Source of the DNA: Beijerinckiaceae bacterium
GTDB taxonomy: Bacteria; Pseudomonadota; Alphaproteobacteria; Rhizobiales; Beijerinckiaceae
Reading direction: 5' to 3'
DNA length: 19,477 bases
Assembly: GCA_022702195.1 (NCBI GenBank)
Contig: JAKONB010000550.1
Coordinates: forward strand, 1 to 19,477
Position numbers and translations under genes: made by a program. Within the stretch, counting starts at the first letter, position 1; the number at the start of each line of letters is the position of its first letter. Below, piece by piece: positions 1-7,063 of the stretch. Below the pieces are notes generated by a model. The model ran no database searches, was not told the DNA's origin, and saw nothing but the letters and a program-made list of their open reading frames with translations.

Positions 1-2
1 AG

Positions 3-593
3 AGCCTGCTGACCGGCCTCGCCCTCACCCTGACGGTGGCCGCGACCTCCGCGCGCGCCGACGACATCGTGCGCTATCGCGGCACCCTCGAGAAGGTCGA
101 CGGATCGACCCTCACCATCAAGCCGCGTACGGGCGACTCGATCACCGTCCAGATCGCGAACGACACCAAGATCCTCGCCGCCACCACGGGCCAGCTCGCC
201 GACATCAAGTCGGAGAGCTACATCGGCACCGCCGCCATCCCGCAGCCCGACGGCACCCAGAAGGCCCTGCAGGTCACGGTCTTCTCCTCGTCCCTGCGCG
301 GCACCGCCGACGGGCACTACCCGTGGGATCTCGGCTCCAACTCGACCATGACCAACGGCGCCGTCGGTACCCTGTCGGGTACGGACGGCCGGACCATGCT
401 GGTCAAGTACCAGGGCGGCGAGAAGAAGGTCGTTGTGCCCGACGACGTGCCGGTGACCCTGGTCGATCCGGGCGAGAAGAGCATCGTGGTACCGGGCGCC
501 AAGCTCGTCGCCTTCACCAAGAAGGGCACCGACGGCAAGCTCACGGCCCCGATCCTGATCATCGGCCGCAACGGGACCGTGCCGTCGATGTGA
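3..593 (+). CDS. Periplasmic beta-rich protein with internal duplication (5' end cut by window)
   Basis: The reading frame is open from the first base, so the true start lies upstream. A GTG at 36 is in frame but falls inside what reads as a signal peptide: a hydrophobic stretch (LLTGLALTLTVAA) ending in SARA, with probable cleavage before DDIVRY. The mature part, about 180 residues, is rich in alternating beta-strand patterns. It contains two related halves, each beginning GTL-x(3)-DG-x-T and running through K, G and V-rich strands to a V/I-rich end. This resembles the small OB-like or DUF5666-type periplasmic domains, but I cannot name the family firmly and no catalytic motif is visible. 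It precedes the cytochrome b and molybdenum oxidoreductase genes on the same strand, separated by about 390 bases of repeat-rich DNA, so cotranscription is uncertain. It is confidently a real exported protein of unknown function. Confidence 0.8.
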   Translation, partial: SLLTGLALTLTVAATSARADDIVRYRGTLEKVDGSTLTIKPRTGDSITVQIANDTKILAATTGQLADIKSESYIGTAAIPQPDGTQKALQVTVFSSSLRGTADGHYPWDLGSNSTMTNGAVGTLSGTDGRTMLVKYQGGEKKVVVPDDVPVTLVDPGEKSIVVPGAKLVAFTKKGTDGKLTAPILIIGRNGTVPSM

Positions 594-672
594 AGAGGCG
601 GTTCGTTCGTTCGCGCGTGCGAGCCCGTGTCCCGCCGAACACAGCACAATCGCGTCGAGGCTGTTATCGGCG

Positions 673-694
673 CCCTCTCCCGTTTGGGAGAGGG
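673..694. repeat. CCCTCTCCC/GGGAGAGGG hairpin, copy 1
   Basis: A perfect 9-bp stem (673-681 with 686-694) encloses a GTTT loop. It lies about 80 bases after the stop of the first gene. There is no T run after it, so it is a hairpin-forming repeat rather than a classical intrinsic terminator. Related hairpins occur at 732, 7450 and 19454. Confidence 0.75.
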
Positions 695-731
695 TCGTGA
701 GCTCTCCGGAGAGGTTACACACCTCACCGTG

Positions 732-754
732 TCCCTCTCCGTTCAGGAGAGGGA
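732..754. repeat. TCCCTCTCC/GGAGAGGGA hairpin, copy 2
   Basis: A perfect 9-bp stem (732-740 with 746-754) encloses a five-base loop. It is in tandem with the hairpin at 673-694 and shares the CCCTCTCC core. The two may pair with each other as well as fold singly. Confidence 0.75.
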
Positions 755-774
755 ACCCGCCCGCGAGAGCCTGA

Positions 775-873
775 GCATCATCCCGGGAAATCGGATCCGG
801 GACGATGCGCCAGGTTCTTGGTTTTGCATCGTCTTCTTTCGAAAGCCGGAGACCACCTTTCGGACGATGTCCT
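775..873 (+). repeat. Dispersed two-hairpin repeat, copy A
   Basis: The left half runs from GCATCATCCC to GGGACGATGC and the right half from GCATCGTC through CGAAAGCCGG to CGGACGATG. Each half is bounded by inverted GCATCGTCCC/GGGACGATGC-like ends. It matches 5332-5430 in the same orientation and 2397-2471 and 17211-17284 in the opposite one. It resembles REP/BIME elements in layout; any relationship by descent is unproven. Confidence 0.8.
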
Positions 874-980
874 AGCAGTCCGTGGGCTCTCAGAGCGCCC
901 GGCGATCCATTGGCACAGGCGCACGGGCCATCACGTTTGCGGCGGATGCCACCTCCAAAAGACCCCCAGAGAGGCCCCCG

Positions 981-1613
981 ATGACGCTTCGCTCCGAAAC
1001 GCCGACCCGCCTCGTGGTGATCCATCCGCTGGTGGTGCGGATCACCCATTGGATCAACGCGGGGGCGGTGTTTTGCATGCTGTTCAGCGGTTGGGCGATC
1101 TACAACGCCTCACCGCTCTTCCCCTTCGCGTTCCCCAAATGGGCGACGCTCGGTGGCTGGCTCGGCGGAGCGCTGGCCTGGCACTTCGCCGCCATGTGGA
1201 TTTTCGCGCTGAACGGCCTCGCCTACGCCCTCTACGGGGTGTTCGCCCGCCACTTTTCGCGCAACTTCTTTCCCATCAGTCCCGCCGCGATCTGGCGTGA
1301 CGCGGGCGCCGCCCTGCGGCTGCGGCTGGCCCACCGTCTCGGGCAGTACAACGCGGTGCAGCGCCTCGCCTACGTGGTGGCGTTCCTCCTCGGAATCCTG
1401 CTCCTCGCCTCCGGCCTCGCTCTGTGGAAGCCGGTGCAGTTGCAGGGGCTGGCGGCCCTGTTCGGCGGCTATGAATGGGCGCGCCGGGTGCATTTCGCCG
1501 CCATGGCCGGCCTCGTCGGCTTCATCTTCATCCACCTCGCCCTGGTGCTGATCGTGCCCAGCACGCTCAAGGCGATGATCACCGGGCGCGCCCGGATTTC
1601 CGCGGAGACCTGA
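981..1613 (+). CDS. Four-helix b-type cytochrome (cytochrome b561 / hydrogenase-cytochrome-b-like)
   Basis: This 210-residue inner-membrane protein should hold haem b and pass electrons between the quinone pool and a periplasmic redox partner. The start chosen is the ATG at 981, preceded by an AGAGAGG ribosome binding site; an in-frame GTG at 882 would add 33 residues encoded partly by spacer DNA. Four hydrophobic segments lie near residues 22-42, 58-88, 127-149 and 168-192. Histidines near or in them (H23 in RITHW, H68 in AWHF, H171 in RVHF, H185 in FIHL) are the likely haem ligands, as in the cytochrome b561/Ni-Fe hydrogenase b-subunit/formate dehydrogenase gamma group. Its stop is 3 nt before the molybdopterin oxidoreductase start, so the two are almost certainly cotranscribed and act together. 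The family is clear; the exact partner chemistry is inferred. Confidence 0.9.
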   Translation: MTLRSETPTRLVVIHPLVVRITHWINAGAVFCMLFSGWAIYNASPLFPFAFPKWATLGGWLGGALAWHFAAMWIFALNGLAYALYGVFARHFSRNFFPISPAAIWRDAGAALRLRLAHRLGQYNAVQRLAYVVAFLLGILLLASGLALWKPVQLQGLAALFGGYEWARRVHFAAMAGLVGFIFIHLALVLIVPSTLKAMITGRARISAET

Positions 1614-1616
1614 CGC

Positions 1617-2396
1617 ATGACCCGCGATCCCGATTCCGCCGCCCGCCTCAAGGCCCTGCGCCGCGACATCGCCCCCGACCTGGTGAAGCTGGAGCGCCGG
1701 ACCCTGCTGCGCTCGGGCCTGTCGCTCGGCGCGCTCACGCTGCTCTCCGGGTGCGACCTCTCCACCGGTTCCAACGGCTCCGTCACCGACCGGGTGCTGT
1801 GGGCGATGTCGAAATTCAACGACCGGGTGCAGGCCGCCCTGTTCAACCCGAACACGCTGGCGCCGACCTACCCGGCCTCGATGATCGACACGCCGTTCCG
1901 CTTCAACGCCTTCTACCCGCCCGACAACATCCCCGAGGTGGAGCCGGCCGACTGGAAGCTGGAGATTTCAGGGCTGGTCGCCGACAAGACGCCCTGGACC
2001 CTGGAGAAACTGCGCGCCCTGCCGCAGGAGAGCCAGATCACCCGTCACGTCTGCATCGAGGGCTGGAGCCAGATCGGCCAGTGGAGCGGGGTGCCGCTGA
2101 AGGTCTTCCTCGAACGGATCGGTGCCGATCTCACGGCGAACTATGTCGGCTTCAAATGCGCCGACCGCTATTACGGCAGTCTCGACATGCCGAGCGCCCT
2201 GCACCCGCAGACGATCCTCGCCCTCGACTTCGCCGGCAAGGAGCTCGCCCCGGAATACGGCTTTCCCTTGCGCGTCCGCGTGCCGACCAAGCTCGGCTTC
2301 AAGAGCCCGAAATATATCGCCAGCGTGTTCGTGACGAACGATTATCCCGGCGGGTATTGGGAGGACCAGGGCTATAACTGGTTCAGCGGAATCTAG
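1617..2396 (+). CDS. Molybdopterin-dependent oxidoreductase (sulfite oxidase fold), exported
   Basis: A 259-residue protein of the sulfite oxidase/YedY (MsrP)-type molybdopterin-binding superfamily. In the family a single conserved cysteine ligates the molybdenum; here it is C146 in RHVCIEGW. The later GFKCADRYYGSLDM and the C-terminal GGYWEDQGYNWFSGI stretches also fit the fold. The N-terminus has an RR pair (27-28, ERRTLLRSG) before a hydrophobic segment ending LLSGC at 42-46. This is like a twin-arginine signal combined with a lipobox, and suggests a folded, cofactor-loaded enzyme exported by Tat and perhaps anchored by lipid at C46. The cytochrome b encoded 3 nt upstream would supply or take its electrons, analogous to but not the same as MsrPQ. 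The substrate (sulfite, S-oxide or other) cannot be told from sequence. Confidence 0.92.
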   Translation: MTRDPDSAARLKALRRDIAPDLVKLERRTLLRSGLSLGALTLLSGCDLSTGSNGSVTDRVLWAMSKFNDRVQAALFNPNTLAPTYPASMIDTPFRFNAFYPPDNIPEVEPADWKLEISGLVADKTPWTLEKLRALPQESQITRHVCIEGWSQIGQWSGVPLKVFLERIGADLTANYVGFKCADRYYGSLDMPSALHPQTILALDFAGKELAPEYGFPLRVRVPTKLGFKSPKYIASVFVTNDYPGGYWEDQGYNWFSGI

Positions 2397-2471
2397 AGCA
2401 TCGTCCCGAACGGTGGTTGCCGGCTTTCGGGGAAAGACGAGGCATCATCAATCACCGAGAGCGTCGTCCCG
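2397..2471 (-). repeat. Dispersed two-hairpin repeat, copy C, abutting a stop codon
   Basis: The first base after the TAG stop of the oxidoreductase gene begins this copy (AGCATCGTCCCG). Read on the minus strand, its last 58 bases match the right half of copy B (5332-5430) at about 52 positions. The outer half is diverged. It may act as a 3' end structure for the transcript. Confidence 0.8.
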
Positions 2472-2558
2472 TCACGGTTTCAAACGGTCCGAGACCTTTT
2501 GCGGGTGCAAGGCGGAGCCCTGCCGATCCGGGGCGAGGCCTGGACAAAACCGTGGTGC

Positions 2559-3671
2559 TCACGACCGTCCGGGCAACGAAGCCGGTCCCTCGCCGGTGAG
2601 AAGGTCCGCCCCGGGATCAGGCGCGGGCCGCTGCCGGGCGCCAGCGCCCCTGATCTGAGACGGCGCCGGCTTGCTCCCCGCCCGCTGCCGCGTCTGGGCC
2701 GGGGCGGCCGTCTCGGCCTTGGTCCGGCGCGCGCCCTTGCCCGGCACGGGGGGCGAGGGACTGCGCAGGACAGTCGGGAGAGCGTCGAGACAGGCCGGCC
2801 CCCGGCTCGGCGCGGCGACGGGGGCGGCCTCGGTCCTGGCCGGACCCGTATCCAGGGCCATGAAGGCGGTCTCGGCCAGCGGCAGCCAAGCCATGTCGCT
2901 ACGGCCGAACCGCAGCCCCCTCCCCGCGTCGAGACCTGATTCCGCCATGGCCAGCCGGGCCGGGGCTTCAGCCCGCCCCTCCGCCCTCACGGGAACCAGG
3001 TCTCGCGGCTCCTTCGCGGCGGCGATCGGGTGCGGGGATGGCAGGGCCGCCTCCCGCAAGGCGGTCTCCCGCCGGGTCATGGCCTGGGCCGCCTCGGCCG
3101 CCTCGCGGGCAGCCACCCGCGCTTGGGTGAGCGCGGCCTGGGCCTCGGCCACCTCGCGCCGCGCTGCGGCGAGGTCGGACGTCATGACCGCGACGGTGTG
3201 GGCACGGTCGATGGCGAGATCATCCGCCCTCTGTCGCGCCTGTTCCGCCTCGTGCACGGCATTCTCCCGAGCCGCGAGGGAATCCCGAACCGTCGTGAGG
3301 TCGCGGGTCGCCTGGACCCGGTAGGCCTCGAACGCCTCGCGCGTCCGGACCAGCTCCTGGGCCACCGCCTCGGCAATGGCGGTCCGGCGCTGATCGCCTT
3401 CGACGCCGCGTCTCGCCCCCGACCCAGCGGGCCGCAGATCGCCGTGCAACCAAGCCGCCATCCCGACGAGGCCCAGGAGGGAGGCCACCACGAGCCAGCG
3501 ATGGCGGCGCGGCCGGACCGTGGGGGGCTCGCCCACGAGATCGGCATGCTCCGTGCGGAACGCATCGGCCCAGCTCGCGGCGGCGATGCCGTCGGAGGGA
3601 ACCGGACCTCCGTCCTCGGTCGCGCGAGTCCGCCGGAAAACAAACAGGTGGGGGAACCGTCGATGTACCAT
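2559..3671 (-). CDS. Single-pass membrane protein with long coiled coil, function unknown
   Basis: I do not recognise a named family. The 370-residue product has an N-terminal cytoplasmic-looking segment of about 58 residues ending in a basic cluster (RPRRHR, 53-58). One transmembrane helix follows (59-75, WLVVASLLGLVGMAAWL). A highly charged Ala/Glu/Arg-rich stretch, about 92-210, has the heptad look of a continuous coiled coil. The rest is Pro/Ala/Arg-rich and probably disordered, with a short hydrophobic patch near 250-265. The coiled coil would face the periplasm if the positive-inside rule holds. The start is the ATG at 3671 because the next Met (71) lies inside the membrane helix; the ribosome binding site is weak. 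It is divergent from the LuxR-type regulator, with which it shares an AT-rich spacer. The membrane-plus-coil layout makes it more than a chance frame, though the low-complexity end keeps certainty moderate. Confidence 0.65.
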   Translation of the reverse strand: MVHRRFPHLFVFRRTRATEDGGPVPSDGIAAASWADAFRTEHADLVGEPPTVRPRRHRWLVVASLLGLVGMAAWLHGDLRPAGSGARRGVEGDQRRTAIAEAVAQELVRTREAFEAYRVQATRDLTTVRDSLAARENAVHEAEQARQRADDLAIDRAHTVAVMTSDLAAARREVAEAQAALTQARVAAREAAEAAQAMTRRETALREAALPSPHPIAAAKEPRDLVPVRAEGRAEAPARLAMAESGLDAGRGLRFGRSDMAWLPLAETAFMALDTGPARTEAAPVAAPSRGPACLDALPTVLRSPSPPVPGKGARRTKAETAAPAQTRQRAGSKPAPSQIRGAGARQRPAPDPGADLLTGEGPASLPGRS

Positions 3672-4092
3672 GTCGGATCTCGTCGCCGCGGCGTCTCGAG
3701 ATCCGATGATAGGGACGATGCGCCGAGCCGAATGCGCGATGCCGGACTACTCCAAAGGGATAGGTCCGTCGCGCCGCCGCAACGGCGCTTTGTACACTCC
3801 GAAAGATCGCAAAAAATTCTCAAAACGTCTTTGCGTGCGGATCCCGAAAAGCCGCGTGCATACAGGATTAATGAAATAAATAACCAATGCACATTGATGA
3901 ATCTAAAAATTACCCTCGGCTCCGCATGGTTTTCCTATCATTTGTTTATCCCGGTTTTCGAATGGATAAAAAGGGGTAGTGAAGCGTTTAATGTTGAGTT
4001 AACGAATTTTTAGACTCATAAAATTGCGAACGAATTGTAGGGTTTCATACGGTTTCTTTCTACCCACGGCGCCACATCAGATCGGGATCGTC
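3672..4092. promoter_or_regulatory. AT-rich divergent intergenic region
   Basis: This spacer separates the minus-strand coiled-coil gene from the plus-strand regulator. Bases 3841-4020 contain 67 G/C in 180 (37%) by direct count, far below the surrounding coding DNA. Poly-A and poly-T tracts are frequent. It probably holds promoters for both genes and could be bent or bound by nucleoid proteins. No long inverted repeat or clear operator was found. Confidence 0.55.
3994..4022 (+). promoter_or_regulatory. Candidate sigma-70-type promoter of the LuxR-like regulator
   Basis: TTGAGT at 3994-3999 and CATAAA at 4017-4022 are separated by 17 bases, a good -35/-10 arrangement within the AT-rich stretch. 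Transcription would begin near 4030. That makes the TTG at 4024 unusable as a start and supports the ATG at 4093. This is a pattern match by eye only. Confidence 0.35.
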
Positions 4093-4875
4093 ATGAGCAC
4101 TGCATCGGACAGGTGTGAGACCAGCAACCGCCTCGCCAGCGACTCGTTCGTCGAAACGATTCTGGTGGGCGGCACAGATCTCTTCCGGGAAGGCCTGCGA
4201 TATCTTCTCGCTCAAACCGGCTTTCGGGTGGTCGCGTCGGACAATACGATCGGTGAGGTTCACCTCGACGATCTGCCGCGCGAGGAGACGACTCTCATCA
4301 TCCTGTGCCTGGACACCAGATCAGGCGAGGAACCGTCCGAGATCAGCACCATCAAAGCGATGTATCCGAACAGTTCCGTCGTCTGCCTGTGCACGACGTG
4401 CCAGGATCAGGACGTCGTTCCGATGCTGGAAAGTGGCGCTTCTGCGATCCTCTTGCATACGGTCGGTTCCGATACCCTGGTCCAGTCCCTCGATCTCGCC
4501 CTGCTGGGGCATCGCGTGGTGCCGCGCCTGTTCCTTCCCATGGGCGACGACACCGCCCCGACCCCGGCACCGGACGCGGCCCTGTTCGACGAGGACGACG
4601 AGCCGGAGGAGGAGCCGGATTCGCCCAGGACGGCGCGGGTCTTTCAGCCGTCGGCACGCGAGATCAAGATCATCGAAGGACTGGTCAAAGGTGAGTCGAA
4701 CCGCGCCATCGCCGACCGGCTTGCGATCGCGGAAGGGCGCGTCAAGGGCTACGTGAAGGGAATACTCCGAAAGACCCGCGTCAAGAATCGTACACAGGCC
4801 GCCATCTGGGGGATGAAACACCAGATCGGTGGGGACGGATCTCCGACCGGAAGCAGCGGTCGAGACGGGGCTTAG
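4093..4875 (+). CDS. LuxR/NarL-type regulator with degenerate receiver domain
   Basis: A 260-residue DNA-binding regulator. Residues 20-145 have the pattern of a response-regulator receiver (ILVGGTDLFREGLRYLL, then LIILCLD, then GASAILLH). The acidic pair is replaced by G26-G27, the phosphoacceptor position by C72 (an Asp follows two residues on, D74), and the conserved Lys by H122. An acidic linker (about 152-177) leads to a canonical LuxR helix-turn-helix, 183-244, with SNRAIADRL, RVKGYVKGILRK and VKNRTQAA. Phosphorylation by a standard kinase therefore seems unlikely; binding may be constitutive, ligand-driven or set by partner proteins. I chose the ATG at 4093 over an in-frame TTG at 4024, which lies at the putative promoter. 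No kinase is adjacent. Its place beside the polysaccharide genes suggests, without proving, that it controls them. Confidence 0.88.
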   Translation: MSTASDRCETSNRLASDSFVETILVGGTDLFREGLRYLLAQTGFRVVASDNTIGEVHLDDLPREETTLIILCLDTRSGEEPSEISTIKAMYPNSSVVCLCTTCQDQDVVPMLESGASAILLHTVGSDTLVQSLDLALLGHRVVPRLFLPMGDDTAPTPAPDAALFDEDDEPEEEPDSPRTARVFQPSAREIKIIEGLVKGESNRAIADRLAIAEGRVKGYVKGILRKTRVKNRTQAAIWGMKHQIGGDGSPTGSSGRDGA

Positions 4876-4948
4876 GGCGCTCTCCGCCGGAGTGGCGGCC
4901 GGTCAGGCGCGAGACACGGCGATCTGCATCACGGAGATAGAGTGCTTT

Positions 4949-4968
4949 GGGTGATCTTGGGATCACCC
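4949..4968. other. GGGTGATC/GATCACCC hairpin
   Basis: A perfect 8-bp stem (4949-4956 with 4961-4968) encloses a four-base loop. It lies 73 bases after the regulator's stop and 38 before the terminator at 5007. There is no T run. It may be part of the regulator's 3' untranslated region or of a small RNA ending at the terminator. Confidence 0.5.
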
Positions 4969-5006
4969 GAATGCGTTCGACGCGGCGACCATGCCGTCCT
5001 ATCAAG

Positions 5007-5031
5007 AACCACGCCGCGCGGCGTGGTTTTT
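5007..5031 (+). terminator. Intrinsic terminator downstream of the LuxR-like regulator
   Basis: A perfect 22-base palindrome (AACCACGCCGC and its complement, 5007-5028) runs directly into a T tract (5027-5031). The stem is very GC-rich and the T run is on the plus-strand side, so it terminates rightward transcripts. It is 131 bases past the regulator stop codon. Confidence 0.75.
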
Positions 5032-5331
5032 CCTTGGCCGACAATGGGGGACACGGGGCGAGGGTCCGGTCGTCCGTGCCAGGTCCGGGGGATGCGGCGC
5101 GCCGATACGATGGGCGACCAATCACGATCCAACGCAAAGCGCGGACGTGGGAGACCCGATGGCCAGGACGCGCGCGACGTCTTCGCGACGCCCCACCAGA
5201 GAGCCTTGCACAAGGCAAGTCCGAGCCTTGACACGGGTCCGAAGCGCCCCTGCCGGCTCCGAAACCAACGGATGCGGACATGGGAAGCGGACGTGTATGC
5301 ACAGCATCACGCCGCGCTGAGGCGTCCTCGC

Positions 5332-5430
5332 GCATCGTCCCGGAAATCGGATTCGGGGCGATGCGCGAGGCGATTGATTTTGCATCGTCTTTTTCCGAAA
5401 GCCGGCAACCGCCGTTCGGGACGATGCTCT
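5332..5430 (+). repeat. Dispersed two-hairpin repeat, copy B (most complete)
   Basis: The left hairpin runs from GCATCGTCCC (5332) to GGGGCGATGC. The right hairpin runs from GCATCGTC (about 5382) through CCGAAAGCCGGCAACC to GGGACGATGC. Both halves are bounded by the same inverted end sequence, giving two adjacent hairpins in one unit of about 99 bases. It lies in open spacer and serves as the reference for the other copies. Confidence 0.82.
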
Positions 5431-5665
5431 TGTCGGGAAGACGTGCGTCCGAACCGCCCGGCGCCGCCGCCGCTTCCGGAGGAAGCTGCGGGGATCGGAT
5501 CGTGGCCCCCGACGGATGCGCCGTGAAGCTCCGCCGCGTCCATGACGGGAACCGGCTCGCTCCGGATCGCCCGTCTCCGTCCCATGGCCTCACGGTAAGG
5601 AGCGCGGCCCGGAGGCCGCGCTCCCGATCACGCCCGACCGATGACGAAACCGGAGGGCGAGAGGA

Positions 5666-7063
5666 TCACCGCACCTCGGCCACGAGGTCGGACAGGGTCG
5701 AATGCGTTCGCGCGGCGGGCTCCGGGCGGGGCGCGGGCCGCTCGAGGGCGGCGGGCGTGAAACGGCGCCCGATGCCGACGTAGCGGAACCCGGCGCGTTC
5801 GGCGGCCTCCGCCGCGACGACGTTGCGGTAATCGACGAGAATCGGCGTCGTCATGCCGGCCCGGAGGCGGCCGAGATCGAGCCGGCGGAAGGCATCCCAC
5901 TCGGTGACGATGGCGAGGGCATCGACGCCCGCGGCGCACGCATAGGGATCGTCCGCATACGCGATCTCCGGCATGTGGACGCGCGCCTGGCCCATCCCTT
6001 CCGGATCGTAGGCGCGGATGGCAGCCCCCTCGTCCTGCAGGGCGGCGATGATCGACAGGGAGGGGGCATCCCGCATGTCGTCGGTGTTCGCCTTGAAGGT
6101 GAGGCCGAGCACCCCAATGGTGAGGCCGCGCACGGAGCCGCCGCAGGCCCGGATGATGCGCCGCGCCATCAGCCGCTTGCGCTGGTCGTTGGCGGCCGCC
6201 ACCGTCTCGATGATGCGCGACGGCGCGCCGAAATCCTGCGCCGTCTTGATGAGGGCCTGGATGTCCTTGGGAAAGCACGAGCCGCCGAAGCCGGGACCCG
6301 GCTCCAGGAATTGCCCCCCGATGCGCCGGTCGAGGCCGATCCCGTGGGCGACGTCCCGGACATTGGCGTCCGAGCGCTCGCAGAGATCCGCCATCTCGTT
6401 GATGAAGCCGATCTTCATGGCCAGGAACGCATTGGCCGCGTACTTGGTGAGCTCCGCCGTCCGCCGCGAGGTGAAGAGGAGCGGGACGCCGGCTTCGGCC
6501 AGCGGCCGGTACAGGTTGGTCATGACGGCAGCGGCGCGCTCGCATTGCGTGCCGATCACGATGCGGTCGGGCCGCTGGAAATCGGCGATCGCCGCGCCCT
6601 CGCGCAGGAATTCCGGATTCGAGACCACGGCGAACGAGGCCTGGGGCTGGATGGTGCGGATGATGTGCTCGACCCGGTCGCCGGTCCCCACCGGCACGGT
6701 GGATTTGGTGACGATGACGGTGTAGCCGCCGATCGCCCCAGCAATGTCGCGGGCGCAGGCGAAGACGTGCGCGAGGTCGGCATGGCCGTCCCCGCGCCGG
6801 GCCGGCGTCCCAACCGCCACGAACACCACCTCCGCATCGGCGACGGCTTCGGCGACGTTCGTCCCGAAGGTGAGCCGCCCGGCGGCGACGTTGCGCATCA
6901 CCAGCCCGTCGAGCTGCGGCTCGAAGATCGGCATGCGTCCGGCCTTCAGCGCGTCGATCCGCGCCGGATCCTTGTCGACGCAGTGGACGCTGTGGCCGAA
7001 CTCCGCAAAGCAGGCTCCCGAGACGAGACCGACATAGCCGACCCCTACGACTGCCACGCGCAT
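5666..7063 (-). CDS. ugd: UDP-glucose 6-dehydrogenase
   Basis: This cytoplasmic enzyme of the UDP-glucose/GDP-mannose dehydrogenase family oxidises UDP-glucose to UDP-glucuronate with two NAD+. The 465-residue length is normal. The N-terminal Rossmann motif is GVGYVG (7-12); TKSTVPVGTG (119-128) and NPEFLREG (149-156) follow. The central ELTKYAANAFLAMKI carries K207 and N211, and GFGGSCFPKD carries the catalytic C263 and D267. The C-terminal domain shows GLTFKANTDDMRDAPS. The start ATG has a GAGGAGA ribosome binding site 5 bases upstream. It supplies an acidic sugar for the polysaccharide encoded here, and its product could also feed the epimerase at 14838. Closely related dehydrogenases act on GDP-mannose or UDP-N-acetyl sugars, but the pattern fits the UDP-glucose type best. 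It stands alone, with long spacers on both sides. Confidence 0.95.
   Translation of the reverse strand: MRVAVVGVGYVGLVSGACFAEFGHSVHCVDKDPARIDALKAGRMPIFEPQLDGLVMRNVAAGRLTFGTNVAEAVADAEVVFVAVGTPARRGDGHADLAHVFACARDIAGAIGGYTVIVTKSTVPVGTGDRVEHIIRTIQPQASFAVVSNPEFLREGAAIADFQRPDRIVIGTQCERAAAVMTNLYRPLAEAGVPLLFTSRRTAELTKYAANAFLAMKIGFINEMADLCERSDANVRDVAHGIGLDRRIGGQFLEPGPGFGGSCFPKDIQALIKTAQDFGAPSRIIETVAAANDQRKRLMARRIIRACGGSVRGLTIGVLGLTFKANTDDMRDAPSLSIIAALQDEGAAIRAYDPEGMGQARVHMPEIAYADDPYACAAGVDALAIVTEWDAFRRLDLGRLRAGMTTPILVDYRNVVAAEAAERAGFRYVGIGRRFTPAALERPAPRPEPAARTHSTLSDLVAEVR

Larger units (their letters stand above)
594..980. other. Gene-free spacer filled with hairpin repeats
   Basis: This stretch holds two CCCTCTCC-type hairpins (673-694 and 732-754) and one copy of the dispersed repeat (775-873), listed separately. 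Short open frames cross it, but they run through the repeats and have no recognisable protein content. The last 20 bases before 981 contain an AGAGAGG-like ribosome binding site for the cytochrome gene. No convincing promoter was seen. Confidence 0.6.
4876..5665. other. Long gene-free stretch
   Basis: About 790 bases lie between two converging genes. They hold a hairpin at 4949-4968, a strong terminator at 5007-5031, repeat copy B at 5332-5430, and a short inverted repeat (GCCTTG-CA-CAAGGC) near 5210. Several short open frames cross it on both strands, but none has a ribosome binding site plus recognisable protein content. Bases 5040-5330 look like non-coding or decayed sequence. Confidence 0.55.

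Noticed and set aside
3705..3728. Fifth copy of the double-hairpin repeat
   Set aside because: Only about 13 bases (GGGACGATGCGCC) match clearly and the rest of the element is absent.
4024..4092. TTG start for the regulator
   Set aside because: It coincides with a likely promoter -10 region and lacks a ribosome binding site. The ATG at 4093 gives a normal N-terminus.
4942..5526. Short plus-strand genes in the long spacer
   Set aside because: The frames pass through the terminator palindrome and repeat copy B and show no recognisable protein pattern.
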